Source: Cytidiella melzeri
Taxonomy: Eukaryota; Basidiomycota; Agaricomycetes; Polyporales; Irpicaceae
Direction: 5' to 3'
Assembly (NCBI GenBank): GCA_022592445.1
Contig: JABYQR010000333.1
Span: forward strand, 1-47,642
DNA: 47,642 bases
The position numbers were made by a program, and so were the translations under genes. The notes beneath the pieces are model-generated. The model had not been told where the DNA came from, made no database searches, and was given only the letters and a program-made list of their open reading frames with translations. The stretch's first letter is position 1; each line of letters opens with the position of its first letter. Shown one piece after another: positions 29,102-39,308 of this stretch.

Positions 29102-32087
29102 CCCCCCCTTGACCCGCGTGAAGTCCTAGCATTTCCACCGCTCTTGTATGTATGACTCGTGGTAGCGCCTTTGTGAATATATCTGCCATGTTCTCCTTTC
29201 CGGACACGCGTGTGACGTCGATTCGCCCTTCGTTAACGCAGTTCCTGATGAAGTGTGCCCGTATATCAATGTGTTTCATTCTTGTGTGCCCATGCGGGTC
29301 GTGCGTGCACGCTATGGTCCCATTGTTGTCGCAGAACAGCGGCGTCGGTGTTGATTGTGGATAGCCTAGTTCCTCGAGGAGTTGCCGCAGCCAGATGACT
29401 TGACATGCTGCGTGCGAGCACGCAAGGTATTCGGCTTCGCACGAAGATAGGGCGACCACCGGCTGCTGCTTAGAACTCCACGCGACCGGTGACTGGTATA
29501 CAACCATGACGTACCCTGAGATCGACTTTCGGCCCTCTCCTGAGCCCCAGTCGGAATCCGTGAACCCGTAGAACATAGGATACATTGGGTCCAGTCTCCC
29601 CAGCATGAGTCCAAGTGAGCGAGTCCCTTGAAGATAGCGTAGAAGGTGTTTTGCGGCTGCCCAGTGCGTATGTCCATAGCAGGACATGTACTTCGCTAGT
29701 TCTCGAACGGCGTAGGCGATGTCTGGCCTGGTGGTGGTGGCGAGGTACATTACTTTTCCCACCAGCATGCAGTAGGGTAGAGCCGCGATTTCGACGCGTT
29801 CCGCTTCGGTTTTCGGTTCGCTTTCGCGTGTCAACGTTGTTTTTGGTGGGAGTGGTGTCGATGTGGCGTTGCAAAACTCCATGTCGAATAGCCTGAGTAT
29901 TGAGACCGTGTACGCTTCTTGAGACAGTCCGATAGTCCTGCGCGTCCGGTTTCTCTCCACTTTACACCCCAGAAGCCATTTCACGTCGCCGTTGTCGGTG
30001 ATGTCGAAGATCGCCTTTAGGCCAGTTGTCACAGAGTCAGATTCTTCCTTCGACGGTGTCGCCAGCAAAATGTCGTCGACACTTGTGGCCGACATGGACT
30101 TGACGCCGTCTCCGTCTCGTACGTGGACGCTCCAGTCCGACTCGCACCTTCTGAAACCAAGAGTCTGGAACTTGTTGTTGAACTCAAGGTACCAAGACCG
30201 GCCTGCCTGCTTGAGGCCGTACAGGCCTTTCCGCAGACGCCAGTAGCCCTTCCCTAAGATCGCGGGCTTCGTCATGTAAATCTCTTCGGACAAAGGTCCG
30301 TTGAGGAACGCCGTCTTGATATCAATGTGTCGTAGGTGGAGGTCTTCGTGAGCGGCGATGGCGAGTACTGTTCGTATGGAGTCCCAGCGAGCGACGGGGG
30401 CGAAGGTGAAGGTGAAATCTTGACCCGGTATCTGCGTGAAGCCCTTGGCGACCAATCGCGCCTTGAACCTCGTAATGAGTCCATCTGAGTTCCGTTTCAA
30501 ATGGAGGACCCATTTGGAGTCCACGGGTTTTCTCCCATGAGGTACGTTCTCGACGTCTTCGTATACGCCTTTCGCCTGCAGTGCCTCGAGTTCTTTGTGA
30601 ATGGCGGCTAGCCAGTGTTCCCAATACTCACTGCGTTCGGCTTCTCTGAGTGACTTCGGGTTCTTGGCGTTTGGATCGTCGATGTTGGTAGATAGAATGT
30701 CGTAGATCTGGGAGGTAGTGGGATCTTGGAGTTCGATGTCGTGTGTTCGAGCGCTGAGGATGAGATTGTGGTCGATGGGCAACCCCCCCTCGATCGAATA
30801 CTCACTGTTGTTATCTCTGTACCTGGAGGGCAGAGTTCGCGATTGCCGTGTGGCTCCTGCGTTCAGTGGAGGGCTGTTCAGTACGTGTTCCGTGCTGGAA
30901 GGTACTGACCCCGTTGGGGCACTGAGATCCTCGGCTGAAGCTCGAGTGACATCTCTGTAGGAGATTTTGTCAGATCTTGTCTCTGGTGGTATGCCAGAGT
31001 ATACGTACTGGGGCGGTGTGGCCCCAGTGTCTGATACTTTGTCGCGAAATCGCGTGTCGTTGCCCATAAGGACGTCATCCCATAGCGGCGAATCTGGAGT
31101 GCTGCAGGTGGGAGGATTGGCGCGTTCCTCGTCAAGGAAAACTACGTCGCGCCTGGAACGGACTACTCGGGAGTGTGGAAACCATATCAGATAACCCTTT
31201 GAATCCTGAGCGTACCCCACAAATCGTCCTTCTTCGCCACGTGGTTGTATCTTATTCAAAGAGTCAGCCTCCGTCTTCCTGGCGATGACGCGTGTGCCAA
31301 AAATTCGGAAGTGAGAGATGTCAGGGTCGCGTTTGTTCCAGATATGGTAAGGTGTGGTGTCGGGGGGTAATGCGGAGGTAGTGACGCGATTGAGTATGTG
31401 AGCTGCGCACTGAACGGCCAGTGGCCAGAAGTAGTCGGGTAGGGTGCTATCAAGAAGCATGGCACGTGCCATTGAAGCTAATGTCCAATTTGTGCGCTCT
31501 GCCACGCCGTTCTGTGGAGACGCGTCAGGTACGATCTTCTCTACAGTTATTCCCTCCTTCTCGCAGTATTGTTTGAATTCGCCATGTATAAGCTCGGGCG
31601 CGTTGTCGACCCGGATCACGGCAATTTTGTATCCCGTGTAATGTTCCACGGCGGTTTTGTATTTAATAAATTCTGGCAAGGCGTCAGAACGAGTTTTAAG
31701 GAACAATGGAGTCTTCCACCTTGCGTGATCGTCCACGCATGGCATGAAATATTTCACCCCGCCGTAACTGATCGGTAAGGGTCCACAGATGTCAAGATGA
31801 ATGCAGAACAGAGGGCGATCAGCCCTGAGATTCGTAGATTTTGGGAAAGGGAGGCGTTTGATATTTGCACGGGCACATATCTCGCATGAGTGTTGGGCCG
31901 AGTTGTCGGGAACAATATGGATTCCGGAGGTGGTCCTTGACAGCCCTTTAACGCCTATGTGGCCTAGTAGGCGGTGTAAAAATCCGGTGTGAGAGAGCGA
32001 ATACTGGTGGTTGCTGCGATAGGATCTGAGATACGTTCGAGAAGAGATCCTTTCTTTTCGGTGTCGGTAATACTGTCCGTCAGACCC
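29067..32087 (-). CDS. pol: copia Pol: integrase, reverse transcriptase, RNase H
   Basis: Open for about 1,005 codons; the first ATG in it is at 31757. Integrase zinc finger HRLLGHIG ... CEICARAN lies before that ATG. The catalytic triad is in HLDICGPL, RVDNAPEL and PQNGVAERTN. RT motifs: SKWVLHLKRNSDGLITRFKA, FAPVARWDS, HIDIKTAFLNGPL, YGLKQAGRSWY and VDDILLA. RNase H motifs: GFTDSDWGS, SSCEAEYLAC and CDNNGTIA. The frame is -1 relative to gag and overlaps it by 124 nt (31964-32087). All catalytic residues are present, so the enzyme part could be active if it is translated. Confidence 0.9.
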   Translation of the reverse strand, partial: GSDGQYYRHRKERISSRTYLRSYRSNHQYSLSHTGFLHRLLGHIGVKGLSRTTSGIHIVPDNSAQHSCEICARANIKRLPFPKSTNLRADRPLFCIHLDICGPLPISYGGVKYFMPCVDDHARWKTPLFLKTRSDALPEFIKYKTAVEHYTGYKIAVIRVDNAPELIHGEFKQYCEKEGITVEKIVPDASPQNGVAERTNWTLASMARAMLLDSTLPDYFWPLAVQCAAHILNRVTTSALPPDTTPYHIWNKRDPDISHFRIFGTRVIARKTEADSLNKIQPRGEEGRFVGYAQDSKGYLIWFPHSRVVRSRRDVVFLDEERANPPTCSTPDSPLWDDVLMGNDTRFRDKVSDTGATPPQYVYSGIPPETRSDKISYRDVTRASAEDLSAPTGSVPSSTEHVLNSPPLNAGATRQSRTLPSRYRDNNSEYSIEGGLPIDHNLILSARTHDIELQDPTTSQIYDILSTNIDDPNAKNPKSLREAERSEYWEHWLAAIHKELEALQAKGVYEDVENVPHGRKPVDSKWVLHLKRNSDGLITRFKARLVAKGFTQIPGQDFTFTFAPVARWDSIRTVLAIAAHEDLHLRHIDIKTAFLNGPLSEEIYMTKPAILGKGYWRLRKGLYGLKQAGRSWYLEFNNKFQTLGFRRCESDWSVHVRDGDGVKSMSATSVDDILLATPSKEESDSVTTGLKAIFDITDNGDVKWLLGCKVERNRTRRTIGLSQEAYTVSILRLFDMEFCNATSTPLPPKTTLTRESEPKTEAERVEIAALPYCMLVGKVMYLATTTRPDIAYAVRELAKYMSCYGHTHWAAAKHLLRYLQGTRSLGLMLGRLDPMYPMFYGFTDSDWGSGEGRKSISGYVMVVYQSPVAWSSKQQPVVALSSCEAEYLACSHAACQVIWLRQLLEELGYPQSTPTPLFCDNNGTIACTHDPHGHTRMKHIDIRAHFIRNCVNEGRIDVTRVSGKENMADIFTKALPRVIHTRAVEMLGLHAGQGGVSESDPPRQTE
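29102..29115 (-). promoter_or_regulatory. polypurine tract of outer copia
   Basis: GGGTCAAGGGGGGG in coding sense, immediately before the 3' LTR. Usual site for plus-strand priming. Confidence 0.8.
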
Positions 32088-35000
32088 TTAGATTGGATCT
32101 GGGCATTGAACCGGTACAGGTTACTATCGTCCAGGTTCCCGGTGAGTATCACTTTTCCATTCAGTTCTAGAACGAGACTTCCTCTATTTGTCATAGATCC
32201 CACTCCTCTTCGCGCAAGGCAACCCTGTGAAACTAGATTCATGCGTGCGGACGGCACGTGCAGAACGTCGGATAGTATCACGGTATGTTCCTTTCCTTTG
32301 ACCTTGGCACGGAGGTGTACATCGCCTACGCCAACAGCCGACGTTGTGAGAGTTGATCCGAACCCTCGTACCTTCAATGGTTCAATTGTGCGATAATTTG
32401 TGAATGCATTGTAATCATAGAAGATATGTCGACTAGCTCCGGAGTCGTGGTAGACGGCAGGGAGCTTATGTTGATCGTCGGAGACTGCGGCGCCATGGCA
32501 GGCAATTGACTTTTCCGGATCAGAGTCGACTGTAGTGTTTAGAAGGAAAATTTCATCTTGATTTAGGACGCTTGCAGTGTTGGCATCAACTGCGGCCGTC
32601 CCTTCGGTAGTGGCGTTCGCCGTTGCGGGTTTAGGCGTCTTCTTTGAGAAATTCTTGGAGACATTCTTGAACTTGAGGCGTAGTTGTGCGCGTTGCGCCG
32701 GCGGCAGATGAATATCTCGCTTCCACTTCCACCAATCAGGGTATTGTCCGCACTTCCCTCCTCCAAACGCAATACAATTGATTGACAAATGACCACGCGG
32801 CCTTTCACAATGCGGGTTGTCGCACCATTTGGTGATTCGCTTAGTGTTGGGACCGTTAGCTTGGCTCGCGCTAGCGGCAATGGCAGGGCGTTTCTTATAG
32901 ATCGCGTCAGTTTCGTAGATTTCAGCAATCACCTCCGGGTCATTCCTAGTTTGCGCCCAATCCTCCTCTTTGATTAGTTCTATAACTCTGGACAATGACA
33001 TGGGCCTTCCGACAGCGTACGCGGCACTCATGTCGTGATGGAGAGTCCGTGAGAACATCCGCCAACTGTTATTGGTGGGAATGAGGTCGGTGAGGGTCGC
33101 CGCAAAGTTGGCGTCCGTGAGTCGGTTGGGATCTTGATCACATAGATCCGCGTAGATAGAGCGCATTCTATCGACCCACTTGTTGACAACCATTTCCTCG
33201 GTGCAGGTGAAACTCATTAGTTTCTGATGCAATGAAGCCGCGCGTAAATTATTGGTAGGGCGATATTCAGACTGTAAGATCGTCCAGGCCTCCTTGGCCC
33301 TTCGGGTGCGACCGATGAGATGAACTTTAGAGCGAGGAATGGCCTCGAGCAGTAGCGCTATCGCGGTGATGTTCGCATCATACCACGGTTCGGCGTCCTT
33401 CACCGCTTGTTCTACTTCGGCCTCATTTCCCCTTTTAATCCCTTTAGTCACTTCCCCCTGTTTAACTATTCTGTCTTCGTACTACTTAGCGCGCGCTTAG
33501 CGCCGTAGTTACCGTATATAAGACTTACTTTGATCAATGCACTGCTATTGCTTTTGATCCCCAACTCTCTGTGTGACCACCACCTCAGTCTTCTCTTTCA
33601 ACGCTCTCAACTCTCCTGATACCTTGTTAAAAGGTTATGAGCCCCGACTAAAGCTCATATCTTCACTCTACTTCACTTTTACACCTACTCCTCTCTGTTT
33701 ATGAGCTCTGATCTCGCTGATCAAGCTCAACTTCGTCGCTCCACTAGAGAGCGTCACCAAACCAACTTCCTCAGGGGTACCAGAGCTCAACCCCGCCAAA
33801 GAACAACCACCACTCGCAGGACAACTCCCATCTTCACTCCTACTCCTTCTCCCGCTCCTACTACACCTCCTCCCTCAATGTCTGCCACAACTATCACAAA
33901 AACCGATGCTCCCTCAGCTGGACCATCCAACTCTAATGTCCCTGACGTTGAACCCCAACCCAGTCACAACGACAACCACTCTTCTAGCTCTGAGGATCGT
34001 GAGGCAATCCCAGTTGCTCGCCATGTCTCTGCTCCCCCAGCTGATCGCCGTCGCACCCCCTTCGATACTCTTCGCGACGATGATTGTCGTCGTCACCCTC
34101 ATGGAGGAGACGATGACAGTGACGACAACCGTATGGATGAGGATGAGAGGCCTCGACGACGACGTGAGAAGCGTCCTGCTCGCCGTCCGACGACTCCCCC
34201 TCCTCCGGGTAGCTCTCCTGGTGGCTCGCCGCCGCCTCCTCCGCCTAGCTCCATAGGCACTAGGTCGACACGCGAAGTGTCGCAACTTCTGTCTGTGCCA
34301 CCTGGCCATGACAACAACTTCACTATGTCGCTCAGCGACATTAACAAAGCCTTCTCTGATGTTGGCAAACTTACTGGGGCTGAGACTTGGCCGATGTGGA
34401 AGTTCCGCGTCGAGACCGCCATGTCTACTATACTGGAGTTTCACACACTCCGAGGTGGTCTGACCGTACCTCAAGAGGTTACGCGGGCTGTCTTCAACGT
34501 CCTGACCGGTCATATCTCTGACTCGGTCATGGCCAACTATCTGAACGAGTACAAGCCCCACGTACTCATGGATAAGCTGCGTGAACGTTATGATCCAAAG
34601 ACAACCGTGTCTGACGCGAACGAGATTTACCAGCTCTTCCACCTTCGTCGTCCAATCTATGAGATGGACAAGCTGCTTGACGATGCCACTAATATCCGCA
34701 GCAAGCTTATCGCTGCTGGCGTCGACATCCCCGACCACATCTTTTACGCTGCCATCGTCGGGATCATCCCTCCTGCCTACGCCGCCACACGTCAGAACTA
34801 CGAGGTCGGCGTGCGTTCTTCTACTCCAGCTGGAGAGAAGTTCCGCTATAGGCCTAACGCGCTCATCGCTGAGCTTCGTCGCGAGTTCACCAACTGGCGA
34901 CTCACGCACCCCCCAAAGACTTCCGAGTCCAAGGGGCCTACCACTTTCGTCCCAAAGGACAAAGCTCACGCTCCTTCGGCTTCGCACGCCAAGGGCAAGG

Positions 35001-38000
35001 CCGCGGTCGAACGCTCGACCAAAACCACCACTACTGCTCGCGCGGCTGCAGCCCCTACTCGTCGAGCAAGCCCTCCACTTCTGGACAGGGCAACTGCTTC
35101 AACTGTGGTCAGCCTGGCCACATGACGCCAACTTGCCCTCTGCCCTGGACTGAGAAGTCCAAAGCTGCGATGAAAAAGAAGGGCATCACTCGCAAATCCA
35201 CTGCTGCCGCCGCTCAAGGCAAGAAGAAAGAGTCCGCCGCTGCCGGCTCTTCCACTGCTACTGGCTTCATGGCCAACGTCACTGCCGCTGCTGACTCGGA
35301 CGAAGAGGTCCTAGAGAACCCTCACCCGAGCGCGTGGGTGAAGTCTCTTTCTAACTTGGACGTGACGATGCACGTAAGTACTCGTACCAATTCTTCTACT
35401 CTACTTCCACTGTTCGCAACTTCGTCATCTGACAAGTGCGTTCATGTCATTGATACTGGTGCTACTATACACTGTACGCCATATCGTGACTTACTTTTCA
35501 ACGTTCACTCTGTACCAACTATTTACTTACTGTCGCCAACTCAGAGCAAATAAGTCTCAAACTCGCTGGCGACATGGTACTGGAGGTTGAACAGGAAAAT
35601 GGTACGCATAATCAACTTATGCTAAAGAATGTCTACTACAACTCACAACTACCCTTCACGCTTATCAGTGTTTCAAAATTGGACGCTGACTATCGCTTCA
35701 CTTTCTTCTCAAATACTTGTACTATATATGACTCGAACGCGTCTTGTGTAGCTGTGATACGAAAAATACACGATTTGTATTCACTTAACTCTACTCGTGT
35801 GACTTCTTTAGCAAGCGTGCATAAGTCTGGTATAACGATGCTTGAACTTCATAAAAAACTCGGTCACATCAGTTATTTCCAGATAAACAAACTACTTGAA
35901 ACGTCCAAACTTATCATTACTACTCATATCACTGACCGCACAGAAACTCCGTGCGAGGACTGTATCTTGAATAATATTCATCGTACTCCAGTCCCCAAAG
36001 CTCGTACTTTGCCGTTGGCTACTTCCTTCGGTGATCACTTTCATATCGACATCTTTGGGCCACTACCCACTGCGTCGATTACTGGTCATTATCTGTACTG
36101 GTTGACTATCGTCGACGACTCAACTCGATGGTTAACCTTGCGCCATTAAAAACAAAAGATGATGCCTTTACTCAATGGGTTATCTTCTCTACTGAGCTTC
36201 TTACGCAATACAATATTCGTGTTAAGATTCTTCAATCTGACAACGATGGCGTATTCACTGGTGCAAATATGACAAACTACTTGAAGTCACAAGGTACTAT
36301 ACCCCGGCTTACTGTGCACGATACTCCTGCACAAAATGGTGTTGCTGAGCGCACACACCAGACTATTATGAACTTGGTTCGTGTAAACTTGCATACGGCT
36401 GCTTTACCGAACCGGTTATGGTGGTACGCTGCGCGTCATGCGGTTTATCTCTATAATCGCACTCCTCGTGCTCCTCTTCAATATAAAACTCCTTACTTTA
36501 CACGCTATGGTACTGAAGCGAACCTTGATGCGCTTCAAAAGTTTGGTCAACCGTGTATCGTATACGACAATACCGAACCAATAAACTCGCGCCAAAAGGC
36601 AAGCGCGCCGTTTGGATAGGCTTTGCTGAATATTCCAAAGGCCACTACGTTTACTTCGGAACACGCGTAGGCGTCGAACGAAACTTGCAATTTGTTGACT
36701 CTACGGCACAAATTGAAGGGGAGAAAGAACCAAATATCGAACAACCTACTATTGAAAAACAACTTCAACTCGAGGAGAATCCTCATGTTGAACCCATGGA
36801 CATCGACGAGCCTGACCCTTCTGGTCCTAGGCGTACTACTAGAGAGCCTAAGCCTTCGCGCAAAGCTCGAGGCTTAAACTATGATGAAGTCGATACAAAC
36901 ATTGCCTTCTACTTGACTGAATTCAACGCATACTACGCTGAAGACGTCGGTGATCCAGTTACTTACAAAGACGTACTTAACCACCCACTCAAAATCGACT
37001 GGCTCAAGTCGATGAAAACTGAGGTTGATACCCTCGAACAACTTGGCACTTGGGAATACTGTATCCCGCCGCCAAATGCGAACATCACTGGTTCGCACTT
37101 TGTCTACAAAACAAAATACGAACATGGCAAAGTCACTAAACTTAAGTCAAGACTTGTTGCGCAAGGATACTCCCAGCGTGACGGCATTGATTACTACTCG
37201 AACGACTTATTCGCACCTGTTGCGCGTATGAGTTCACTACGATTTGTACTTACTCTCGCGGCTTCACTACACTTCGAGATTACTCAGCTCGATATCAAGT
37301 CCGCATACTTATACGGTAACATCCACGACGATGAAGACCTTTATCTTCGTCCACCTCCTGGTGACTTCCTTCCAAACCTGCCACCTGGCTGGGTACTTAA
37401 ACTTCGGAAACTATCTACGGCCTTAAGCAAGCCGGACGTCGTTGGTACAAAGTACTATGCGACATACTCTTCGCACTTGGACTAAAGCGTTGTGAATTCG
37501 ACAATGCAGTCTTCTACCTCTATCGAGGTGATAAACTTATACTTCTACTTGCTGTCCATGTCGATGACATTACTCTTGGCACTATCACTACTACTGTTGC
37601 CGAAAAATTTGAGATTGCACTCAGACAACATGTCGAACTTACTAACGGTGGAACTATCCACTGGATGCTTGGCATGGAAGTTGCTTATGATAAAGCCGCA
37701 GGCATTATCAAGCTTCGTCAAAGGGATTATATCCTGAACATACTTAAGCGATACAACTTTGACCACGAACATTCACGCCGTACACCAATGGTACACGAGC
37801 ACAACTTAGCCCCCCGTGCTGTGACCGAACCACGTCAGGACGCTGACGCCATTACACACTACATGTCTCTTGTTGGTGGCTTACGCTACGTCGCCGACAG
37901 TACTCGACCAGACATTGCTTATTGCACTGGTCAACTAGCACGATACTTATCTGACCCTGCTAAGGAACACTATGCTGCAGCTAAACAGTGTTACCTTTAC

Positions 38001-38932
38001 CTCAAGGGAACGTGCGATTACTGGCTTGTCCTAGGAAACCAAGCCAACCCTACTTCTACTTCACTCGTAGGTTATGCCGACTCTGATGGTATGACTACGT
38101 ACCGCAATAAACCAATAATGGGCTATACTTTCACATACAACGACTCGCTTATCTCTTGGTCAAGTAAGCGCGGTTCACTTGTAACTTTATCGGTCACCGA
38201 AGCCGAACTGTACGCACTTGCTCATGCGTCCACAGAGGCCATCTATTTGAAGAGCCTCATAGATGAAATACTTAACTGCACTATGGACCCTGTCAAACTA
38301 TATACCGACAGTGCGTCAACTCTTGCGATTGTTCGTTCCCCCGAGGAACAACACTCTCAACGTACTAAACACTTTAACATTCGCAAGAACTTCATCAGCG
38401 ATCGTGTAACTAAAGGGTACATCACTGTGCACCACATACCTTCTGCCGATCAACGTGCTGATACTCTTACTAAAGCACTACCTCTCGAAAAACTCAAGCA
38501 CTTCAATGAACTACTTCATGTTCAGGCTTGAAGGGGAGTGTTTAACTATTCTGTCTTCGTACTACTTAGCGCGCGCTTAGCGCCGTAGTTACCGTATATA
38601 AGACTTACTTTGATCAATGCACTGCTATTGCTTTTGATCCCCAACTCTCTGTGTGACCACCACCTCAGTCTTCTCTTTCAACGCTCTCAACTCTCCTGAT
38701 ACCTTGTTAAAACCCCCATCTCCGGATCTTCGACTTCATCCTCGTATGTCCTTCTAAGCTTCGGGACAACAGGGGGAATTGAATCAGGACCCTCGAAGTA
38801 TTTCCACAATTGAATAGACCGTAGTTTCGCTTCAACTTGCATGACCCAGGTACCATACGAATTGGTATCTCCGTCGTCGTCGAGTTTCGGCAGTTTGTTT
38901 CTGGTCGCATCTGATTTGGAAGAATCCGACAT
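31964..38932 (-). CDS. gag: copia Gag plus protease, split by nested copia
   Basis: The N-terminus (MSDSSKSDATRNK ... GTWVMQVEAKLRSI) lies at 38932-38713 and the rest at 33453-31964. Removing the nested element and one 5-bp duplication leaves 1,710 nt, exactly in frame (569 residues). It has a UBN2/gag-like domain (AWTILQSEYRPTNNLRAASL, MRSIYADLC), a zinc-knuckle-like region (CDNPHCERPRGHLSINC), the aspartic protease motif YHDSGASRHI, and a protease body (LHVPSARMNLVSQGCLA). Gag is broken by the insertion, so this copy can no longer move on its own. Confidence 0.85.
33459..33632 (+). repeat. 5' LTR of nested copia
   Basis: Starts TGTTTAACTATT, ends TTGTTAAAA; TATA box CCGTATATAAGAC near 33513. 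Confidence 0.9.
33633..33646 (+). promoter_or_regulatory. primer-binding site, half-tRNA(iMet) type
   Basis: GGTTATGAGCCCCG follows the LTR directly. It is complementary to the anticodon stem-loop of initiator tRNA-Met (GGGGCTCATAACC), not to a tRNA 3' end. Drosophila copia and yeast Ty5 use such a cleaved half-tRNA primer. Confidence 0.8.
33701..35150 (+). CDS. gag: copia Gag of nested element
   Basis: It starts MSSDLADQ at 33701. A long Pro/Arg/Asp-rich N-terminus is followed by a UBN2-type gag domain (TWPMWKFRVETAMSTILEFH; YDPKTTVSDANEIYQLFHL). The first frame stops at 35125. The zinc knuckle CFNCGQPGHMTPTC is read in another frame from about 35060, so one base is shifted near 35050-35066. 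Confidence 0.8.
35100..38531 (+). pseudogene. pol: copia Pol of nested element, with several frame breaks
   Basis: Domains in order: zinc knuckle, protease (VIDTGATIHCTP), integrase (HKKLGHISYFQ ... CEDC; HIDIFGPLP; QSDNDGVF; AQNGVAERTH), RT (LKSRLVAQGYSQ, LFAPVARMSS, QLDIKSAYLYGNI, HVDDITLG) and RNase H (GYADSDGM, SVTEAELYAL, TDSASTLAIV). The reading frame changes near 35525, 36135, 36570 and 37410. At the last site one A is missing from the RT block KTIYGLKQ. All catalytic residues are otherwise present. The breaks are single-base indels, so they are either real mutations or sequence errors. Confidence 0.85.
38539..38712 (+). repeat. 3' LTR of nested copia
   Basis: Identical by eye to 33459-33632, preceded by the purine tract GAAGGGGAG (38530-38538). 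Confidence 0.9.
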
Positions 38933-39016
38933 TGTAATGAATTGGAGATAAGGGGTAGACGATGAATACAGTGGCGATAGACGGTTTGTTGGGAATCTGA
39001 TGCTAATTGCGCTGAC

Positions 39017-39030
39017 CGGGGCTCATAACC
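39017..39030 (-). promoter_or_regulatory. primer-binding site of outer copia, half-tRNA(iMet) type
   Basis: In coding sense GGTTATGAGCCCCG, directly after the LTR. The same 14 bases follow the nested copia LTR and the LTR ending at 42148. Confidence 0.8.
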
Positions 39031-39253
39031 TGTTAATCAGACGAGTCTGGCACAGGGTAAGCAACAGATAAGATTGAGTACATCGGCGACACGTACCTGG
39101 CACAGGGTAAGCAACAGATAAGTTGCCCCTGTGCCAGTTCTGACAATTTATATACGTCGGGTATTCCGTGTATAGTATCCCTCCGATCGTGTACGCGCCG
39201 ACTCCCCGACTCTCCTTCCTATTCCGTCTGTCGAGGCGGGTCACTCTCTGACA
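39031..39253 (-). repeat. 5' LTR of the outer copia
   Basis: 223 bp, identical by eye to 28879-29101. It lies 56 bp downstream of the PAQR gene stop codon. Confidence 0.95.
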
Positions 39254-39308
39254 CATCCTCTAGTTCTAAACACACCTTACATGCCCCCCAAAAAATACAA
39301 TTCTAGTT

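Larger units (their letters stand above)
33459..38712 (+). mobile_element. young Ty1/copia element (nested)
   Basis: LTRs of 174 bp at 33459-33632 and 38539-38712 appear identical. The target duplication CCCCC is at 33454-33458 and 38713-38717, within the gag of the outer copia. The coding strand is opposite to that of the host element. The coding region has about five frame breaks. It is the same lineage as the dead copy at 10986-16405. Confidence 0.95.
28879..39253 (-). mobile_element. young Ty1/copia element (outer), interrupted by a second copia
   Basis: Two LTRs of 223 bp (28879-29101 and 39031-39253) appear identical and are flanked by CATCC (28874-28878 and 39254-39258). Coding direction is minus: primer site below 39031, gag start at 38932, pol end at 29067, purine tract at 29102-29115. 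Without the nested element and one copy of its 5-bp duplication the length is about 5.1 kb, normal for copia. Identical LTRs mean recent insertion. Confidence 0.95.

Noticed and set aside
31964..32087. Classic -1 slippery heptamer for gag-pol
   Set aside because: No X-XXY-YYZ sequence in the gag frame is found in the overlap; only a T run is present.
33633..33646. Part of a tRNA-Met gene
   Set aside because: Only the anticodon-arm complement is present, always directly after an LTR; no acceptor, D or T arms follow.
34099..34987. Minus-strand ORF of 357 codons across copia gag
   Set aside because: Shadow of the plus-strand Gag, which has the UBN2-like domain and a zinc knuckle.
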